Origin: Pseudodesulfovibrio sp.
Lineage (GTDB): Bacteria > Desulfobacterota > Desulfovibrionia > Desulfovibrionales > Desulfovibrionaceae
DNA length: 5,471 bases
Direction of reading: 5' to 3'
Assembly (NCBI GenBank): GCA_022712815.1
Contig: JAFLJW010000028.1
Coordinates: forward strand, 1-5,471
Shown: positions 1 through 5,471 of the stretch, piece after piece
Numbering within the stretch: the stretch's first letter is position 1
Layout of the letters: the number at the start of each line of letters is the position of its first letter
Notes under the pieces: generated by a model
Databases searched by the model: none
Told to the model about the DNA's origin: nothing
What the model saw: the letters and a program-made list of their open reading frames with translations, nothing else
Translations under genes and position numbers: made by a program

Positions 1-984
1 ATTGTAATACTGAGCCACGATCTGACCGCCGGGGCGCGAGAAGTTCAGGGCAAAGCACGGCATGTTGCCGCCCAGATAGTTCACATTGAAAATCAGGTCT
101 TCGGGCAGGTCTTCCTTGTCGCGCCAGACAACCCAGCCCACACCAAGGGGAGCCAATCCGTATTTGTGGCCCGATGCATTGATGGATTTGACACGCGGCA
201 GACGGAAATCCCACTCAAGCCCAGGTTCCACAAACGGGGCGAGAAAAGCACCGCTGGCCCCGTCCACATGGATAGGGATATCCAGGCCGGTTTCCGCTTG
301 CAGTTTGTCGAGAGCGTCATTGACTGCCTTGACCGGCTCGTACTGACAAGTGAACGTCACGCCCAAGGTCGGCACCACGCCGATGGTGTTTTCGTCGCAC
401 CGTTTGATAACTTCTTCAGGGGTCATTATCAGGCGATCTTTTTCCATGGGGATTTCGCGCAATTCGATATCCCAGTACCTCGCGAATTTGTGCCAGCAAA
501 TCTGCACTGGTCCGCAGATGAGATTGGGCTTATCCGTGGGTTTGCCCTGTGCCTTCATCCGGTCGCGCCATTTCCACTTCAGGGCCATGCCGCCAAGCAT
601 GGCCGCTTCGCTGGAACCGGTGGTGGAGCAGCCGAGCGTATTGACCGCATCCGGTGAATTCCACAGGTCGGCAAGCATGTGTACGCACCGTGCTTCCAGC
701 TCTGCGGTTTGCGGATATTCATCCTTGTCGATCATGTTCTTGTCCAGGCATTCGTCCATGAGCTTGTGTACTTCCGGCTCCACCCATGTCTGGCAGAATG
801 TGGCCAGATTCTGACGGGAATTGCCGTCCAGCATCAGCTCGTCATGCACCATCTGATAGGCGTGTCTGGGGTCGTGCTCTTCACTTGGGAATTTGTATTT
901 GGGCAGGCGGACAGAAAGGTCCGAGGATGCGTAAACATCGTCCAGCAACCTGTCTCTGACCGAATCTTTTTCATGCAGGGCCAT
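1..984 (-). CDS. gadB: Glutamate decarboxylase, PLP-dependent, 3' end beyond left edge
   Basis: Cytoplasmic enzyme that decarboxylates L-glutamate to GABA and CO2, consuming a proton. The visible part is 328 complete codons from the ATG at 984, about 70% of the usual 466 residues or so; the C-terminus lies outside the window. It can be read alongside E. coli GadB with few gaps. The conserved DGNSRQNLATFCQTW block starts at D53, GSSEAAMLGG at 123-132, the GPVQICWHKFARYWD block at 158-172 (Q161 corresponds to E. coli Q163), HVDGASGAF at 239-247 (D241 pairs with the pyridine nitrogen) and SGHKYG at 271-276 with the Schiff-base lysine K274. FSRPGGQIVAQYY closes the visible part. Small differences from E. 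coli are Gly242 after the PLP aspartate, where E. coli has Ala, and a diverged N-terminal 30 residues. The start is set by GGAGAGAT at 991-998. It is the second gene of an operon with the antiporter. The C-terminal histidine (E. coli H465) that closes the site at neutral pH cannot be examined. Family assignment is secure; gadA versus gadB naming is arbitrary. Confidence 0.96.
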   Translation of the reverse strand, partial: MALHEKDSVRDRLLDDVYASSDLSVRLPKYKFPSEEHDPRHAYQMVHDELMLDGNSRQNLATFCQTWVEPEVHKLMDECLDKNMIDKDEYPQTAELEARCVHMLADLWNSPDAVNTLGCSTTGSSEAAMLGGMALKWKWRDRMKAQGKPTDKPNLICGPVQICWHKFARYWDIELREIPMEKDRLIMTPEEVIKRCDENTIGVVPTLGVTFTCQYEPVKAVNDALDKLQAETGLDIPIHVDGASGAFLAPFVEPGLEWDFRLPRVKSINASGHKYGLAPLGVGWVVWRDKEDLPEDLIFNVNYLGGNMPCFALNFSRPGGQIVAQYYN

Positions 985-990
985 ATTCTT

Positions 991-998
991 ATCTCTCC
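991..998 (-). promoter_or_regulatory. Ribosome binding site of gadB in the gadC-gadB gap
   Basis: On the minus strand this reads GGAGAGAT and ends 6 bases before the ATG at 984. It lies in the 26-bp gap after the gadC stop codon. There is no room for an independent terminator and promoter in this gap, which supports cotranscription of gadC and gadB. The ATG just upstream of the GGAG hits a stop after three codons, so 984 is the only sensible start. Confidence 0.7.
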
Positions 999-1010
999 AT
1001 TGTTTATGAT

Positions 1011-2462
1011 TTAATCATCACCGGATTGTTTCCACTCAGGTTTCTTGCAGGCATTGATCAGCAGTGGCAATCCAATGAAGACTACCATGCCGCCAGCAAC
1101 TAGCCCCACATACAATACAGGGTTGCCAACCGGCAGATTCGTGGGCGGGAAAAATCCGACCAGCAAGGCGAAACTGACACCGACCAGACCCACGCCAGCC
1201 ACCACGCACATGCCGATGATTCCACCGGGAACCTTGTATGAACGCGGCAGGTCAGGCCGGGTGAAACGCAGCTTGATGGCAGCCGCATACATAAGGATGT
1301 ACATGGCCAGATAGAGGGTTACCGTCATGGCCGAGAGAACGAAAAAGGCCACGCTCACATTGTTCATGATGAAATAGAGCGAGGCCAGCACGCTGACAAT
1401 GACTGCCTGGATTATGAGAATATTGACCTGAATACCATGCTTGTTCACCTTGGCCATGAAAGGCGGGATTTCACCCTCCTGAGCGGTATGCAAAAGTCCA
1501 CGACTGGGACCTCCCATCCAGGACATGACACCGCCGATGGCTCCAAAGGCCGCCAAAAGCCCGATGACCGGAGTGAGAAAACCAATGTGAAAAGTATCGA
1601 GCAATTGCTTGAAGGCCTGCATCAACCCGGCTGTCAGGCTGATTTCTGATGCAGGGATGACCGCGGCAACGGCCAGAGAACCCAGAATGAACAAGCCGAA
1701 AATAATGACTGCGGCCAAAAACATGCTCTCCGGGAACTGCTTGGACGGATTTTCAAGGTCCTTGGCATGAACCGCATGGACCTCAACTCCTGCAAAAAGT
1801 AATATTATCCCCGCCAGAAACGCCACGCTGCCCAGGCCGGAAATATGCGGGAACAAACGGGCATGCGGTGCTTCGCCAGCCAGTTTTTCAGCGGCCGCCA
1901 CGACACTGCTTGGTTCGAGGAATTGAATGGGATTGCCTTGGGTGACCCAGAGCACTCCCATAATGATAATGAACACACCCGGCAGCAATGTTCCGAGCAA
2001 TACGCCGTATTTGGTGACGGAACGAGCGATATCAGCCCCGGCCATGGTCAAAAACGTGGCTCCCCAATAGCAGACCAGAATGACGATGCCGGTGTAGACC
2101 CCGCTGTCAGCCAGCGACGGGTCCATGAACAGATAGGCCAGAGCACTGGCGGCAAAGGCAAGCACCGTGGGATACCAGACCACATTCTGAATCCATTGCA
2201 GCCAGATGGCCGTGAAACCCCAGCGAGAGCCAAAGGCTTCCTTGATCCATGTATAGACGCCCCCACCCTTGTCGCTAAACGCCCCCCCAAGCTCCGCCGC
2301 AACCAGAGATGCGGGAATCAGAAACATCACCGCTGCAAAAAGGATGTAGAAGATCATGGAAAGACCTTCCTTGGCCATCATGGGCAACCCTCGCAGGCTC
2401 ACCACCGCTGCCACCGTCATCATGCTCAACGTGAAAACCGTCATCGACTTTGGTTTGGCCAT
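1011..2462 (-). CDS. gadC: GadC-type glutamate/GABA antiporter, APC family, lacking the C-plug
   Basis: Inner-membrane exchanger of the APC superfamily, inferred to import glutamate and export GABA for the neighbouring decarboxylase. The 483 residues form about twelve hydrophobic segments, roughly 8-27, 35-57, 79-112, 121-141, 150-174, 208-230, 245-270, 292-316, 346-366, 370-396, 414-436 and 449-470. Signatures shared with E. coli GadC are IPASLVAAEL (49-58), the GGGVYTW loop (66-72), RWGF (80-83), GVEVHAVHAKDLENP (225-239; E227 matches E. coli E218), SWMGGPSRG (314-322; W315 matches W308), the PGG motif (412-414) and FFPP (437-440). Two differences stand out: the tail after the last segment is only about 13 residues, so the E. 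coli C-plug is absent, and TM1 carries RGLP (24-27) where E. coli has YEYP. The TM5-TM6 loop (about 180-207) is longer than in E. coli. The ATG is supported by AGAGGAT at 2466-2472. The family is clear. Substrate is inferred from the adjacent decarboxylase; another amino-acid antiporter of the same group is the main alternative. Confidence 0.9.
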   Translation of the reverse strand: MAKPKSMTVFTLSMMTVAAVVSLRGLPMMAKEGLSMIFYILFAAVMFLIPASLVAAELGGAFSDKGGGVYTWIKEAFGSRWGFTAIWLQWIQNVVWYPTVLAFAASALAYLFMDPSLADSGVYTGIVILVCYWGATFLTMAGADIARSVTKYGVLLGTLLPGVFIIIMGVLWVTQGNPIQFLEPSSVVAAAEKLAGEAPHARLFPHISGLGSVAFLAGIILLFAGVEVHAVHAKDLENPSKQFPESMFLAAVIIFGLFILGSLAVAAVIPASEISLTAGLMQAFKQLLDTFHIGFLTPVIGLLAAFGAIGGVMSWMGGPSRGLLHTAQEGEIPPFMAKVNKHGIQVNILIIQAVIVSVLASLYFIMNNVSVAFFVLSAMTVTLYLAMYILMYAAAIKLRFTRPDLPRSYKVPGGIIGMCVVAGVGLVGVSFALLVGFFPPTNLPVGNPVLYVGLVAGGMVVFIGLPLLINACKKPEWKQSGDD

Positions 2463-2465
2463 ACC

Positions 2466-2472
2466 ATCCTCT
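2466..2472 (-). promoter_or_regulatory. Ribosome binding site of gadC
   Basis: Minus-strand AGAGGAT lies 3 bases before the ATG at 2462, with the GAGG core about 5 bases away. It selects this ATG over the later in-frame Met at codon 7. A second ATG overlapping the site, at 2467, is in a different frame. Confidence 0.65.
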
Positions 2473-2534
2473 GCTGTGCAAAATTTCCCGCATCGTTCTC
2501 ACAAAAACACCTGAAACCAAACAAATACATACAT

Positions 2535-2550
2535 TAAAAGATAGTAAAAG
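2535..2550. repeat. Short direct repeat, TAAAAG twice with a 10-bp period
   Basis: TAAAAG occurs at 2535-2540 and again at 2545-2550 (CTTTTA twice on the minus strand), separated by ATAG. This is about one helical turn, the spacing used by response regulators that bind tandem half-sites on one DNA face. A looser echo continues as GATAGTA (2540-2546) and GTTAGTA (2551-2557), 11 bp apart. It lies in the AT-rich core of the divergent gadC/cupin region. The repeat is seen directly; an operator role is inference, and such short A-rich repeats also arise by chance. Confidence 0.35.
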
Positions 2551-2623
2551 GTTAGTATTTACACAGCCCCGGACCAAATGAATTCAAGGACTTTCCGGAC
2601 CTGCTTGCTCAAACAACTTTGGC

Positions 2624-2632
2624 AGGGTAGGA
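2624..2632 (+). promoter_or_regulatory. Ribosome binding site of the cupin gene
   Basis: AGGGTAGGA ends 7 bases before the ATG at 2640. An ATG at 2635 is also within reach but opens a frame of only two codons (ATG TCA TGA) whose stop overlaps the true start. 2640 is therefore the supported start. Confidence 0.6.
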
Positions 2633-2639
2633 CAATGTC

Positions 2640-3215
2640 ATGACTGAAAAAAATACGCCTTTCCCGACAGCTCTGGACGCACCCGACACCGATGTGACCC
2701 CCCTGACCCTGGACATGGTCGGCAATCTGCTGAAACTTTCCAATGAAAGTCCGCGCAAAAGGATGCTTCAAAAACTGCACAAAAGTCATTCCGCCGGGGT
2801 CCACCGGATGTTCAATGCCTTGCAGTCGGAAACGTACATTACCCCCCATCGCCACCTGCACCCGACCAAGGACGAAACCATTTTGGTCATCTCCGGTTCC
2901 CTGCTTTTTATCCGCTTCACCGATGAGGGTGAAATCGAGAGCCAGATTCTCCTGCAACCGGGAACCCTGAATTTCGGAATCGACGTGGCCCCCCATGTCT
3001 ACCACACCTATATCGCCCTCAAGCCAGACACCCTGATCTTCGAGGTCAAGAACGGCCCATACGAGCACGACACCGACAAGGATATTCCAGACTGGGCACC
3101 GAGGGAAGGGACTGAAGAAGCTGCACCATATCTCATCCAAATGATCAAGACTCTGGCGGAACAGGCCAATGTCGCAGTCGCGGCCGCCGAAAAAAGCTCT
3201 GACAAAGCCGAATAA
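2640..3215 (+). CDS. WbuC-family cupin-fold metalloprotein
   Basis: A soluble 191-residue cupin-barrel protein with no signal peptide or membrane segment. The middle of the chain carries the family's pattern: RMFNALQSETYITPHRH (56-72), a metal-site motif with H70, H72 and E79 followed by the strand ILVISGSLLF (81-90), a second cupin histidine at H122 in APHVYHTY (117-124), and the diagnostic FEVKNGPY block (134-141) leading into DKDIPDWAPREG (147-158). This block order is typical of WbuC proteins, named for an E. coli O-antigen cluster gene; their reaction is not established to my knowledge. The last 30 or so residues form an Ala/Lys-rich, probably helical tail beyond the barrel. H72 and E79 are spaced more widely than in the classic cupin motif 1. 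The gene is transcribed away from gadC and followed in the same direction by an EamA permease 76 bp on. No sugar or surface-polysaccharide genes are nearby, so its pathway is unknown. Family call is strong; function is not claimed. Confidence 0.85.
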   Translation: MTEKNTPFPTALDAPDTDVTPLTLDMVGNLLKLSNESPRKRMLQKLHKSHSAGVHRMFNALQSETYITPHRHLHPTKDETILVISGSLLFIRFTDEGEIESQILLQPGTLNFGIDVAPHVYHTYIALKPDTLIFEVKNGPYEHDTDKDIPDWAPREGTEEAAPYLIQMIKTLAEQANVAVAAAEKSSDKAE

Positions 3216-3279
3216 TCTTCTGCCCTCAACCGCTTGCAGACCGATGCGAAAATGATTTAAGTAGTGTCATCTTTTTATT

Positions 3280-3283
3280 GGAG
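3280..3283 (+). promoter_or_regulatory. Ribosome binding site fixing the GTG start of the DMT permease
   Basis: GGAG (in TTGGAG) ends 8 bases before the GTG at 3292, which is the first codon of a hydrophobic N-terminus well aligned with other EamA proteins. No in-frame ATG with a comparable site lies nearby; the next in-frame Met is codon 30, inside the first membrane hairpin. Confidence 0.65.
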
Positions 3284-3291
3284 ATTGACAC

Positions 3292-4203
3292 GTGAACACC
3301 CGTATTTTCAGAGCTGACATACTTCTTTTCATCACCGCCGCCATCTGGGGATTCGCCTTTGTGGCTCAGCGCGTGGGCATGAACCACGTGGGGCCGCTGA
3401 CCTTCAATGGAATTCGGTTCGCCATTGGTGCGCTGGCTCTCACGCCGCTGCTCATGTACATGGAAAAGGGCCGGGATTCCGGCTCTCAGGGGACGGACAG
3501 AAAACGGCTGTTCATCGGCGGAGGCGTGTTGGGCATCGCCCTTTTTTGCGGTGCGACACTCCAGCAGATCGGTCTGGCCGGGCCTCAGCTCGCGGCCCTC
3601 GGCTTTGAAGCCACCACCGCTGGCAAAGCGGGATTCATCACCGGGCTATACGTTGTCTTTGTCCCCCTCTTCGGGCTCATGCTCGCCCAAAAAACCGGCT
3701 GGGGAACATGGCTCGGCGCAACTTTGGCCGTCGTGGGCATGTACCTGCTGTCCGTCACCACCGATCTGAGTATTTCCTTCGGCGACCTGCTTATCCTCAT
3801 CGGCGCACTCTTCTGGGCCGGACATGTTTTGCTCATCGGCAAGCTTTCGCCCGGCATGAACGCTGTTGATGCCATCAGGCTTTCCATCATCCAGTTTTCC
3901 ATCTGCGCCGCCTTCAGTCTCACCATTGGAATCGCCACCGAGGAAATCACCCTGATCGGCCTGCAAGGTGCTGCCCTGCCCATCGCATACGGCGGCCTCA
4001 TGTCTGTCAGCATCGCCTATACGCTCCAGATCATTGCCCAGCGCGATGCCCAGCCTGCCCACGCCGCTGTCATTCTCAGTCTCGAAGCCGTCTTCGCAGT
4101 AATCGGAGGCTGGCTGTTTCTGGATGAGATGCTCACCACTCAAGCCCTCATAGGCTGCGGTTTGATGCTCATCGGAATGCTGCTTAGCCAATTGAAGCCA
4201 TAG
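3292..4203 (+). CDS. EamA-domain permease of the drug/metabolite transporter (DMT) superfamily
   Basis: Inner-membrane protein of 303 residues, the normal size for a two-EamA-domain, ten-helix DMT transporter, most often exporters of amino acids or other metabolites. Helices lie at roughly 8-28, 37-57, 73-93, 112-132, 138-156, 164-183, 194-214, 229-249, 258-277 and 283-300. Hallmarks are AAIWGFAFVAQR (16-27), NGIRFAIGALAL (39-50), LQQIGL (90-95), TTAGKAGFITGLYVVFVPL (108-126), GDLLILIGALFWAGHVLLIG (164-183), and the C-terminal SLEAVFAVIGGWLFLDE (263-279). Relative to the family pattern I remember, about ten extra residues (AGPQLAALGF, 96-105) sit between LQQIGL and TTAGKAGF. The gene begins with GTG. 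The 76-bp gap after the cupin has no strong terminator or promoter; TTGCAG (3234) and TTAAGT (3257) at 17-bp spacing are a very weak promoter pair. Cotranscription with the cupin is possible but unproven. The substrate cannot be read from sequence. Confidence 0.92.
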   Translation: MNTRIFRADILLFITAAIWGFAFVAQRVGMNHVGPLTFNGIRFAIGALALTPLLMYMEKGRDSGSQGTDRKRLFIGGGVLGIALFCGATLQQIGLAGPQLAALGFEATTAGKAGFITGLYVVFVPLFGLMLAQKTGWGTWLGATLAVVGMYLLSVTTDLSISFGDLLILIGALFWAGHVLLIGKLSPGMNAVDAIRLSIIQFSICAAFSLTIGIATEEITLIGLQGAALPIAYGGLMSVSIAYTLQIIAQRDAQPAHAAVILSLEAVFAVIGGWLFLDEMLTTQALIGCGLMLIGMLLSQLKP

Positions 4204-4206
4204 CGA

Positions 4207-4224
4207 CTGGCCTCTCACAGGCAG
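4207..4224. terminator. Weak hairpin between convergent genes
   Basis: CTGGCCT, a 5-base loop CTCAC and AGGCAG can pair over six base pairs with one bulged G. It begins three bases after the EamA stop codon and fills most of the 31-bp gap before the stop of the opposing gene. Being nearly palindromic, it could serve both strands. There is no T-tract on either side, so it is not a standard intrinsic terminator. Position is its main support. Confidence 0.25.
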
Positions 4225-4234
4225 CGGACAAATC

Positions 4235-5471
4235 CTAATACGCCAGTCTGCCCAGTGACTTCATGATCAGTGTGCAACCCATGGCGAACATGCCTGTCAG
4301 CCCCATGCCGCAGGAAAAACCTGCCAGCAGGACCGGGGCGTAGTGCCGCCATTCCTTGCCGTATTTTTTCAGGAAATAAAAGCGTCCAAGTATCGCACCA
4401 ATGACCTCCAGCAACATGCCGTGCGGGGTGGACTGGCCCAGACCGCGCACCACGCCGTAAACCAGTAGCACGGGCAATCCAAGCACATTGAGAACCGAAT
4501 ACATGAGTAGTCCAAGCCCAAGCCCTCCCGCCACAATCGGACCGGACAGGGCTTCGAAAAAGAGCGAATTGCCCTCAAGGGTCGAGGTCTGCATGAGCAA
4601 TGTATTGAGTGCCTGCAAGTGCCAGAGTTCCTGCGCAAACGGATATTCCGGCGAAGGAATCGGGGCGAGTTGCCACAGAAATTGCGAGAACAGCAGGGAC
4701 GATATCATGACAATCGGGAAGACAATAATCTCTGCCTTGATGATGCCGCGCAGGCTCGTTCCGGTCAGCTCGATCTGCCGGAACTGGACCGTTGCCTCGC
4801 CATAATTATGAATGGGAATGGGCGCATACCAGATTTCAAGGCCCTGATAGCCGAAGAACTTGGCCCCGGCAATAAACGAGAATTCCCGCACCATTGGCAG
4901 GGCGATGAACTGACCGGCCACGCCCTCCATCCGCGCGGTGATATACGAAATGACCGGCGTGTAGATGAAGCCGTAAAGGACAAAGAAAATCCACGGAAAT
5001 GACGGCACCAGAAAGACGCAAAACACAATGTAACAAAGCGTCGAAAAAACATATATCCCGATGGATACCCAGAAATTGATGTCGCCCCGGCCTTCCGGAG
5101 GATTGAACAGCACGGAAAAATCAGGTCCCGTGCCATCGGTATTCTTAAATGATTTGATCACGTAATAAACACCGACCAAGCCGATTGCCAGCCCCAGACC
5201 AATACCGAAACTCATATAGAAATCAAAATTGTTGGCAAAGACAGTCTCGACAGTCGCCATGCCCGGATGCCAGCGATGCAACACGCCGTGAGCGTACAGA
5301 ATCGGGTTGGCGATGATGGTCACGATCAGCCCCACCAGCCCGCCGATGACCGCCCAGAACGGCAGGACCATGCCGATGAATACCAGCCCCAGATCGAACT
5401 GGATACCGGTCGCCACCGCCGGCAGCACCCCCTCGGTATGTTGCGTCAGTTCGATCCACGGGATCGGTATG
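4235..5471 (-). CDS. OPT/DUF6785-like multi-pass membrane transporter, 5' end beyond right edge
   Basis: Integral membrane protein, of which 411 C-terminal residues are visible. The frame has no stop up to the right edge and reads IPIPWIELTQHTEG before a possible GTG at 5428, so that GTG is internal and the true start lies outside. The chain has about eight to ten hydrophobic segments. Recognisable stretches, numbered from the first visible residue, are an N-terminal pair of helices (about 27-58), a loop with HRWHPGM (65-71), a long hydrophilic loop (about 106-131), SYITARMEGVAGQ (175-187), IHNYGEATVQFRQ (220-232), LGQSTPHGMLLEVIGAILGR (344-363) and KKYGKEWRHYAPVLLAGF (368-385), followed by a last helix. 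The final block resembles the C-terminal region of oligopeptide-transporter (OPT)-superfamily and DUF6785/DUF6784 proteins. These are often annotated as peptide transporters, though substrates are mostly untested. It is convergent with the EamA gene and shows no link to gadCB. Membrane transporter is confident; the OPT-like placement is from memory of conserved blocks. Confidence 0.65.
   Translation of the reverse strand, partial: IPIPWIELTQHTEGVLPAVATGIQFDLGLVFIGMVLPFWAVIGGLVGLIVTIIANPILYAHGVLHRWHPGMATVETVFANNFDFYMSFGIGLGLAIGLVGVYYVIKSFKNTDGTGPDFSVLFNPPEGRGDINFWVSIGIYVFSTLCYIVFCVFLVPSFPWIFFVLYGFIYTPVISYITARMEGVAGQFIALPMVREFSFIAGAKFFGYQGLEIWYAPIPIHNYGEATVQFRQIELTGTSLRGIIKAEIIVFPIVMISSLLFSQFLWQLAPIPSPEYPFAQELWHLQALNTLLMQTSTLEGNSLFFEALSGPIVAGGLGLGLLMYSVLNVLGLPVLLVYGVVRGLGQSTPHGMLLEVIGAILGRFYFLKKYGKEWRHYAPVLLAGFSCGMGLTGMFAMGCTLIMKSLGRLAY

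Larger units (their letters stand above)
2463..2639. promoter_or_regulatory. Divergent intergenic region serving gadCB and the cupin gene
   Basis: These 177 bp lie between two genes transcribed away from each other, so promoters for both must start here or very close by. A distinctly AT-rich stretch occupies about 2505-2563, unlike the flanking coding DNA. TTTACA at 2558-2563 (plus strand) is a good -35-like hexamer but has no convincing -10 at normal spacing. On the minus strand, TACTAT and TATGTA are possible -10 elements without a matching -35. I saw no sigma-54 -24/-12 pair. Role follows from gene orientation; exact promoters are not resolved. Confidence 0.6.

Noticed and set aside
166..814. 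Long plus-strand open frames opposite the decarboxylase gene (163 and 154 codons)
   Set aside because: They lie antisense to a clearly conserved enzyme and their translations show no family motifs; they are a side effect of its codon bias.
1845..2537. 230-codon plus-strand frame opposite gadC, extending into the intergenic region
   Set aside because: The translation is rich in His, Gln and Arg with no domain, as expected of the antisense of a membrane protein gene, and no good ribosome binding site was seen.
2635..2643. Mini-ORF ATG TCA TGA overlapping the cupin start
   Set aside because: Two sense codons only; start-stop overlaps like this arise by chance, and there is no sign of a regulatory leader.
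2559..3140. 193-codon minus-strand frame opposite the cupin
   Set aside because: It is antisense to a well-supported WbuC-family gene and has no recognisable motif.
3219..3240. TCTGC ... GCAGA as a terminator after the cupin gene
   Set aside because: A five-pair stem with a 12-base loop and no T-tract is too weak to call.
3265..3290. TGTCA ... TGACA inverted repeat over the permease ribosome binding site
   Set aside because: Only five base pairs per arm with a 16-base spacer; easily expected by chance and not extended by flanking bases.
3646..4218. 190-codon minus-strand frame opposite the EamA permease
   Set aside because: Its acidic, Gly/Asp/Glu-rich translation is the typical reverse of hydrophobic coding sequence; no domain is visible.
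5426..5428. GTG as the start of the OPT-like protein
   Set aside because: The frame continues without a stop to the window edge and the upstream residues look like natural protein; the codon is better read as an internal valine.

Overview
The window is about 5.5 kb of ordinary, densely packed bacterial chromosome with five protein-coding genes, two of them cut by the window edges. GC content is moderate, starts are ATG or GTG, and gene starts carry Shine-Dalgarno sites. I see no rRNA, tRNA, CRISPR array, insertion sequence, phage gene or attachment site. No taxonomic marker is present. The mix of an amino-acid decarboxylase/antiporter pair, a WbuC-type cupin, a DMT exporter and an OPT-like membrane protein would fit a Gram-negative bacterium such as a Desulfovibrio-type deltaproteobacterium, but that is a guess from overall character.

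Layout. Positions 1-984 (minus strand) hold the first 328 residues of a PLP-dependent glutamate decarboxylase (gadB/gadA type), which runs off the left edge. Directly upstream on the same strand, 26 bp away, is a GadC-type APC-family antiporter (1011-2462). The two form a gadC-gadB operon. A 177-bp partly AT-rich divergent intergenic region (2463-2639) separates gadC from a plus-strand WbuC-family cupin (2640-3215). A plus-strand EamA/DMT-family permease with a GTG start follows after 76 bp (3292-4203). A 31-bp convergent gap then leads to a minus-strand multi-pass membrane protein resembling the OPT/DUF6785 transporter group (4235-5471). Its reading frame stays open to the right edge, so its N-terminus is missing.

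How the genes work together. The clear functional unit is gadC-gadB. The decarboxylase consumes a cytoplasmic proton while converting glutamate to GABA and CO2, and the antiporter exchanges external glutamate for internal GABA. This gives acid resistance and can also generate proton-motive force. The antiporter is unusual against the Escherichia coli model: it lacks the C-terminal plug and has a changed TM1 motif. The cupin, the DMT permease and the OPT-like protein have no demonstrable link to glutamate metabolism beyond position.

I did not find a clearly novel system. The best leads are the plug-less antiporter, the short period-10 direct repeat in the divergent promoter region, and an apparent roughly 10-residue insertion in the DMT permease.
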